Shown: piece by piece, positions 13,482 through 16,296 of the stretch
Numbering within the stretch: position 1 is the stretch's first letter
Layout of the letters: each line of letters starts with the position of its first letter
Source: an uncultured Burkholderiaceae bacterium
GTDB taxonomy: Bacteria > Pseudomonadota > Gammaproteobacteria > Burkholderiales > Burkholderiaceae_F
Reading direction: 5' to 3'
NCBI GenBank assembly: GCA_937936215.1
Contig: CALGWX010000157.1
Span: 1 to 16,296 of the forward strand
DNA: 16,296 nucleotides
The notes under the pieces: model-generated
Told to the model about the DNA's origin: nothing
Databases searched by the model: none
Seen by the model: the letters and a program-made list of their open reading frames with translations, nothing else
Made by a program: the position numbers and the translations under genes

Positions 13482-13528
13482 GCCGGCGTCGCCTGGCGGC
13501 GGCGCCGGCCACGCTTTTTCCGGCGCCG
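13482..13528 (+). promoter_or_regulatory. Attenuator-like pair of mutually exclusive hairpins before rpoA
   Basis: After rpsD the RNA can form a 12-bp stem (13482-13493 with 13498-13509, one T-G pair) with loop TGGC, followed five nt later by TTTTT (13515-13519), which looks like an intrinsic terminator. The 3' arm of that stem can instead pair downstream: CGGCGCCGG (13500-13508) with CCGGCGCCG (13520-13528), a 9-bp stem that puts the T run in its loop. The two cannot form together. This is the layout expected for a terminator/antiterminator switch or for partial attenuation that lowers rpoA output relative to the ribosomal proteins. Pairing is seen; regulation is inferred. Confidence 0.5.
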
Positions 13529-13608
13529 GGGCGGCCGTCAACTTGCCCCGAGACCATCCATCAGCCTTATCGGTGTAACGAGCCGAGGGTATTGAAAAGG
13601 GATCGTTC

Positions 13609-14595
13609 ATGACCGCCACCGCCATGCTCAAGCCGCGCGCCATCGAAGTCGAGGCGAGCGGCGCCAACACCGCCGTCGTCACCATGGAGCCGTTCGAGCG
13701 CGGCTACGGGCACACGCTCGGCAACGCGCTGCGGCGCATCCTGCTCTCGTCGATGATCGGCTACGCGCCGACCGAGGCGCAGATCGCCGGCGTCGTGCAC
13801 GAGTACTCGACCGTGCCCGGCGTGCGCGAGGACGTCGTCGACATCCTGCTCAACCTCAAGGGCGTGGTGTTCAAGCTGCACAACCGCGAGGAGGTGACGC
13901 TGACGCTGCGCAAGGAAGGCGAGGGCGTGGTCACCGCGGCCGACATCGAGCTGCCGCACGATGTCGAGATCATCAACCCCGATCACGTGATCGCGCACCT
14001 GAGCGGCGGTGGCCGGCTGGAGATGCAGATCAAGGTCGAGATGGGCCGTGGCTACGTGCCGGGCAACGTGCGCGCCTTCCGCGAGGACCACTCCAAGACC
14101 ATCGGCCGCATCGTGATGGACGCGTCGTTCTCGCCGATCAAGCGCGTTTCTTACACGGTCGAGAGCGCCCGCGTCGAGCAGCGCACCGACCTGGACAAGC
14201 TGGTGATGACGATCGAGACCAACGGCGCCATCACGCCGGAGGAAGCGGTGCGGCAGGCGGCGCGGCTGCTGATCGAGCAGTTGTCGGTCTTCGCCGCCCT
14301 CGAGGGCGTGGCCGAGCCGCTGGGCGCCGGCGGCGCGCGCGCGCCGACGCAGGTCGATCCGATCCTGCTGCGCCCGGTCGACGACCTCGAACTGACGGTG
14401 CGTTCGGCCAACTGCCTGAAGGCCGAGAACATCTTCTACATCGGCGACCTGATTCAGCGCACCGAGAACGAACTGCTGAAGACGCCGAACCTCGGCCGCA
14501 AGTCGCTGAACGAGATCAAAGAGGTGCTCGCCGCCCGCGGCCTGACCCTCGGCATGAAGCTGGAGAATTGGCCGCCCGCAGGCTTGGAAAAGTAG
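13609..14595 (+). CDS. rpoA: DNA-directed RNA polymerase subunit alpha
   Basis: The alpha subunit (328 residues; 329 in E. coli) dimerises to nucleate RNA polymerase assembly and contacts DNA and activators. The N-terminal domain (about 1-235) shows EPFERGYGHTLGNALRRILL, including the arginines used for beta contact, VHEYSTVPGVREDVVDILLN and MDASFSPIKRVSYTVESARV. A short linker near residues 237-250 is rich in Gly and Ala. The C-terminal domain has LTVRSANCLKAENIFYIGDL with Arg265, the key UP-element DNA-binding residue, and ends in LKTPNLGRKSLNEIKEVL and LGMKLENWPP. The start ATG 13609 is supported by the family start and a weak AAAAGGGA at 13595-13602. Confidence 0.99.
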   Translation: MTATAMLKPRAIEVEASGANTAVVTMEPFERGYGHTLGNALRRILLSSMIGYAPTEAQIAGVVHEYSTVPGVREDVVDILLNLKGVVFKLHNREEVTLTLRKEGEGVVTAADIELPHDVEIINPDHVIAHLSGGGRLEMQIKVEMGRGYVPGNVRAFREDHSKTIGRIVMDASFSPIKRVSYTVESARVEQRTDLDKLVMTIETNGAITPEEAVRQAARLLIEQLSVFAALEGVAEPLGAGGARAPTQVDPILLRPVDDLELTVRSANCLKAENIFYIGDLIQRTENELLKTPNLGRKSLNEIKEVLAARGLTLGMKLENWPPAGLEK

Positions 14596-14778
14596 GCAGA
14601 CGGCCCGCGCGGCCAATTCGGGCAACCGCTAACTTCCCGCAGGCAGGTTAAGGCCCCGCAAGGGCCGGCGGTTGGCAGAACTGGCCCATCGGCTGGATTG
14701 CTGCCAGCAACCCATCAACCGACCCGCCCGACGCAGGGATCGAAGAGTCGGACCACCGAAGACTGAAAGGAAGAACTC
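14596..14778 (+). promoter_or_regulatory. Structured rpoA-rplQ spacer
   Basis: This 183-nt gap has no gene. A 5-bp hairpin GGCCC/GGGCC (14652-14656 with 14662-14666) is followed by a longer one: GGTT (14670-14673) with AACC (14709-14712) and GGCAG (14674-14678) with CTGCC (14701-14705), separated by a 3-nt bulge. No T run follows either stem and I see no convincing -35/-10 pair. The rplQ ribosome-binding site AAAGGAAG (14766-14773) closes it. It may tune rplQ expression or mRNA processing, but no function can be assigned. Confidence 0.35.
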
Positions 14779-15180
14779 ATGCGTCACGGACACGGACTGC
14801 GAAAACTGAACCGCACCACCAGCCATCGCCTGGCGATGCTGCGCAACATGTCGAACTCGCTGCTGCGCCACGAGCGCATCAAGACGACGCTGCCGAAGGC
14901 AAAGGAACTGCGGCGCGTCGTCGAGCCGCTGATCACGCTGGCCAAGGAGCCGACGGTGGCCAACCGCCGCCTGGCGTTCAACCGCCTGCGCGACCGCGCG
15001 ATGGTGGTCAAGCTGTTCGACGTCCTCGGCCCGCGCTACAAGACGCGCAACGGCGGCTACACGCGCATCCTCAAGTTCGGCTTCCGCGTCGGTGACAATG
15101 CGCCGATGGCGTTGATGGAACTGGTCGATCGGCCGGAGACGCCGGCGGGCGAGGCGCAGCCCGAGCAAGGCGCGAAGTAA
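14779..15180 (+). CDS. rplQ: 50S ribosomal protein L17
   Basis: L17 (133 residues, against 127 in E. coli) is a 50S protein near the bottom of the subunit. The opening MRHGHGLRKLNRTTSHRLAM is highly diagnostic, followed by LLRHERIKTTLPKAKELRRV and the C-terminal GGYTRILKFGFRVGDNAPMA. The last residues PAGEAQPEQGAK form a short, variable acidic tail. It ends the alpha block. No T-run terminator follows directly, only GC-rich hairpins. Confidence 0.98.
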   Translation: MRHGHGLRKLNRTTSHRLAMLRNMSNSLLRHERIKTTLPKAKELRRVVEPLITLAKEPTVANRRLAFNRLRDRAMVVKLFDVLGPRYKTRNGGYTRILKFGFRVGDNAPMALMELVDRPETPAGEAQPEQGAK

Positions 15181-15470
15181 GCGAAACGCGGCGCCGTTGG
15201 ACCTCGCAACGGCCGAGGCCTCGGCGCGCCGCACGGAGCGGGTGATCCCGTGCGCGTCGTTCGCCACCCTGTGACCGGGGGCGGACGACTGTTCCGGCCC
15301 TGGTGAGACGGATCGTCGGCAGGCATCCCGCTCACGCCAGGCTGTGGGATCCGGGTAAGCGCTGGCACGTCGCTGCGGTCGCCCGTCAAGCGGCTTTGCG
15401 GCCGCCTCGCGCGGCGCGGGCGCGCGTCCCATCCTGCGCTCCTTCCTATAGCTTGCGGCTGCCCGCGGTG
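15181..15470. other. Non-coding stretch after rplQ with GC-rich hairpins
   Basis: These 290 nt carry no supported gene. Just after rplQ there is GCCGTTG/CAACGGC (15193-15199 with 15207-15213), then the 12-bp perfect palindrome CCGAGGCCTCGG (15213-15224), then CGCACGG/CCGTGCG (15230-15236 with 15248-15254). They may end or protect the long ribosomal transcript, but without a T run an intrinsic terminator is not clear. From 15255 to 15470 I see only GC-rich sequence with weak ORFs that lack family resemblance. Confidence 0.4.
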
Positions 15471-15746
15471 GCTGCGGTTTGCCTAGCCCGGATATTTCAC
15501 GAGGGACGCGGCAATTGCGCGCGCGGATGCGCGCGGCAGGTTGCGCGAGAGGGGCGCAGCAAAGGCGGGCGGGCCTTTGCGAGCACTTGAGCGCAAGATG
15601 ACCGCGCAGGCGCCGCGCAAACCCGCGTCGCCCCAACGATCCAGCATGGCTACCCGCCTCGGACGCTGTACGTTGCGGCCAGAGTTGCCGAAACCTCCCC
15701 TTTGGGCGGCGACCTCGTGAAATGTCCGGGCTAGACTGACCGCAAC
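15471..15746. mobile_element. MITE-like element bounded by inverted repeats
   Basis: The left repeat (15471-15504) and the reverse complement of the right repeat (15713-15746) match at 29 of 34 positions. The best core is CTAGCCCGGA, then ATTTCACGAGG, present on both sides with one difference between. The enclosed sequence of about 208 nt encodes nothing recognisable but holds hairpins: a 7-bp stem at 15518-15535 with loop GGAT, TGCGC/GCGCA (15542-15558) and a perfect 8-bp GCAAAGGC/GCCTTTGC (15559-15580). Long imperfect terminal repeats around a short non-coding core fit a MITE or the remains of an insertion sequence. Ends of the CCTAG type recall the IS1380 family, but that is a tentative inference. 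No clear target duplication was found. Confidence 0.5.
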
Positions 15747-15769
15747 GACCTCGAAGCGTAGGAGACGCC

Positions 15770-16105
15770 GTGCCCGCCGAAGTCCTGCTGGTGCTGACCA
15801 ACTGCCCGGACGAAGAAGTCGCCGACCGGATCGCCACGGCGCTGGTCGAGAACCGCCTCGCCGCCTGCGTCAACATGCTGCCGGAGGTGGAGTCGACCTA
15901 CCGCTGGCAGGGCAAGGTCGAGACGGCGGTCGAGGTGCCGCTGCTCATCAAGTGCACCCGCGAGCGCTACGCGGCGGTCGAAGAGGCGATCCGCCAGCTG
16001 CACCCGTACACGGTGCCGGAGATCATCGCGGTGCCGGTGGTGGCCGGCTTCGCGCCGTATCTGCGCTGGGTGGCGGACGAGACGCAGCCGCCGCTGGTAG
16101 CCTGA
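15770..16105 (+). CDS. cutA: Divalent-cation tolerance protein CutA
   Basis: CutA1 (111 residues) is a small, very stable trimeric protein with a ferredoxin-like fold, named from copper-tolerance mutants in E. coli; its exact cellular role is unsettled. Family markers are the N-terminal strand EVLLVLTNCPDEEVADRIA, ACVNMLPEVESTYRWQGKVE (residues 32-51), LLIKCTRERY, and the C-terminal HPYTVPEIIAVPV (78-90) with the aromatic YLRWV. The start is GTG 15770, with AGGAGA (15760-15765) close upstream; no ATG lies nearby in frame. In many betaproteobacteria cutA follows rplQ, commonly ahead of dsbD. Here a repeat-bearing gap of 589 nt separates them, so it is probably transcribed separately. Confidence 0.95.
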   Translation: MPAEVLLVLTNCPDEEVADRIATALVENRLAACVNMLPEVESTYRWQGKVETAVEVPLLIKCTRERYAAVEEAIRQLHPYTVPEIIAVPVVAGFAPYLRWVADETQPPLVA

Positions 16106-16237
16106 GCGCCTCGGGCCGCCCCCGGGCCTCATGCCGTCGGGCGCGGCCTTAAGGCCCGGCCGGACGCCAGCCGCTGCTCCGTGCCGACGATGAATGCCCG
16201 CGCGCGGCGCGCGAAAGGGCAATCCGGCGGGCAGCGC
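16106..16237. other. Convergent intergenic region with palindromes
   Basis: The space between cutA and the opposite-strand gene holds a perfect 12-bp palindrome GGCCTTAAGGCC (16145-16156) and a strong stem: TGCCC (16195-16199) with GGGCA (16217-16221), stacked on GCGCG/CGCGC (16200-16204 with 16208-16212) with a GAAA bulge on the 3' side. Because the genes converge, a two-way terminator is expected here, but no clean T run accompanies either structure. Confidence 0.35.
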
Positions 16238-16296
16238 TCAGCGCGAAAGCGCACGGCGCATGAAGTAGGAGCCGAGGTCGACCAGCGCGACGAGGG
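16238..16296 (-). CDS. C-terminal end of an unidentified protein (partial)
   Basis: On the - strand a reading frame enters at the window edge and ends with TGA at 16240-16238, giving LVALVDLGSYFMRRALSR as the visible C-terminus. The mix of a hydrophobic stretch followed by a basic end would fit a small membrane protein, but 18 residues are too few to name a family. In betaproteobacteria dsbD often follows cutA on the same strand; this piece is on the opposite strand and does not look like DsbD. The other - strand frames in this piece also stay open, so the call rests mainly on plausibility. Confidence 0.35.
   Translation of the reverse strand, partial: LVALVDLGSYFMRRALSR

Noticed and set aside
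13543..13579. Promoter before rpoA (TTGCCC and a TTATCG- or TGTAAC-like -10)
   Set aside because: The -10 candidates match the consensus poorly and spacing is uncertain; not strong enough to annotate.
14672..14701. Promoter before rplQ (TTGGCA with GATTGC)
   Set aside because: The -35 is fair but the -10 is poor, and the bases are better explained as part of a hairpin.
15193..15254. Intrinsic terminator after rplQ
   Set aside because: Several stems exist but no T run follows any of them, so they are described as hairpins only.
15303..15590. A 95-codon + strand open frame in the rplQ-cutA gap
   Set aside because: It reads through the left inverted repeat, lacks a ribosome-binding site and is Arg/Ala-rich in the manner of chance GC-rich frames.
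15505..15712. CRISPR array, tRNA or transposase remnant inside the inverted-repeat element
   Set aside because: No regularly spaced direct repeats, no cloverleaf and no transposase motif could be found.
14629..15876. A 415-codon - strand open frame across rplQ and the following gap
   Set aside because: It crosses a conserved gene, the inverted-repeat element and the start of cutA, with no similarity or consistent composition.

Overview
The window is a GC-rich (roughly two-thirds G+C) stretch of bacterial chromosome. It carries almost the entire S10-spc-alpha ribosomal protein supercluster on the + strand. The gene order is tuf (3' end), rpsJ, rplC-rplD-rplW-rplB-rpsS-rplV-rpsC-rplP-rpmC-rpsQ, rplN-rplX-rplE-rpsN-rpsH-rplF-rplR-rpsE-rpmD-rplO-secY-infA-rpmJ, rpsM-rpsK-rpsD-rpoA-rplQ, then cutA. 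Several features point to a betaproteobacterium: tuf directly before rpsJ, infA and rpmJ between secY and rpsM, cutA after rplQ, the MSMSDPIADM start of S8 and the SIGMRQDPGR segment of L3. A Rhodocyclales-like member is possible, but the sequence does not prove the order.

Layout: 1-141 is the end of EF-Tu, followed by a strong stem-loop and rpsJ. Between rpsJ and rplC lies a good sigma70-type promoter (582-610) with a short, structured leader. From rplC to rpsQ the genes are packed with 1-16 nt gaps or 4-nt ATGA overlaps. A 224-nt gap before rplN holds a second promoter (5592-5619) built like the first and a folded leader of about 190 nt. From rplN to rpmJ genes are again tightly packed. A terminator-like hairpin with a T run (11867-11894) separates rpmJ from rpsM, where the spc/alpha boundary is expected. 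The alpha part has unusually roomy, structured spacers: rpsK-rpsD (125 nt, with a possible 10-codon ORF), rpsD-rpoA (139 nt, with two mutually exclusive strong hairpins around a T run) and rpoA-rplQ (183 nt).

After rplQ comes a 589-nt non-coding stretch. It contains several hairpins and a pair of inverted repeats of about 34 nt, about 275 bp end to end, which look like a small non-autonomous mobile element (MITE-like). Then cutA, a short spacer and the last codons of an unidentified gene on the - strand.

Functionally the genes supply both ribosomal subunits, initiation factor IF-1, the SecY translocon channel and the RNA polymerase alpha subunit, so ribosome, transcription and export capacity are produced together. 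The coding part is mostly ordinary. The unusual points are long low-complexity C-terminal tails on S3 and L15, a TTG start for rpsN, the matched promoter/leader pair before rplC and rplN, the attenuator-like spacers in the alpha section, and the MITE-like repeat upstream of cutA. I found no new defence, mobile or biosynthetic gene system.
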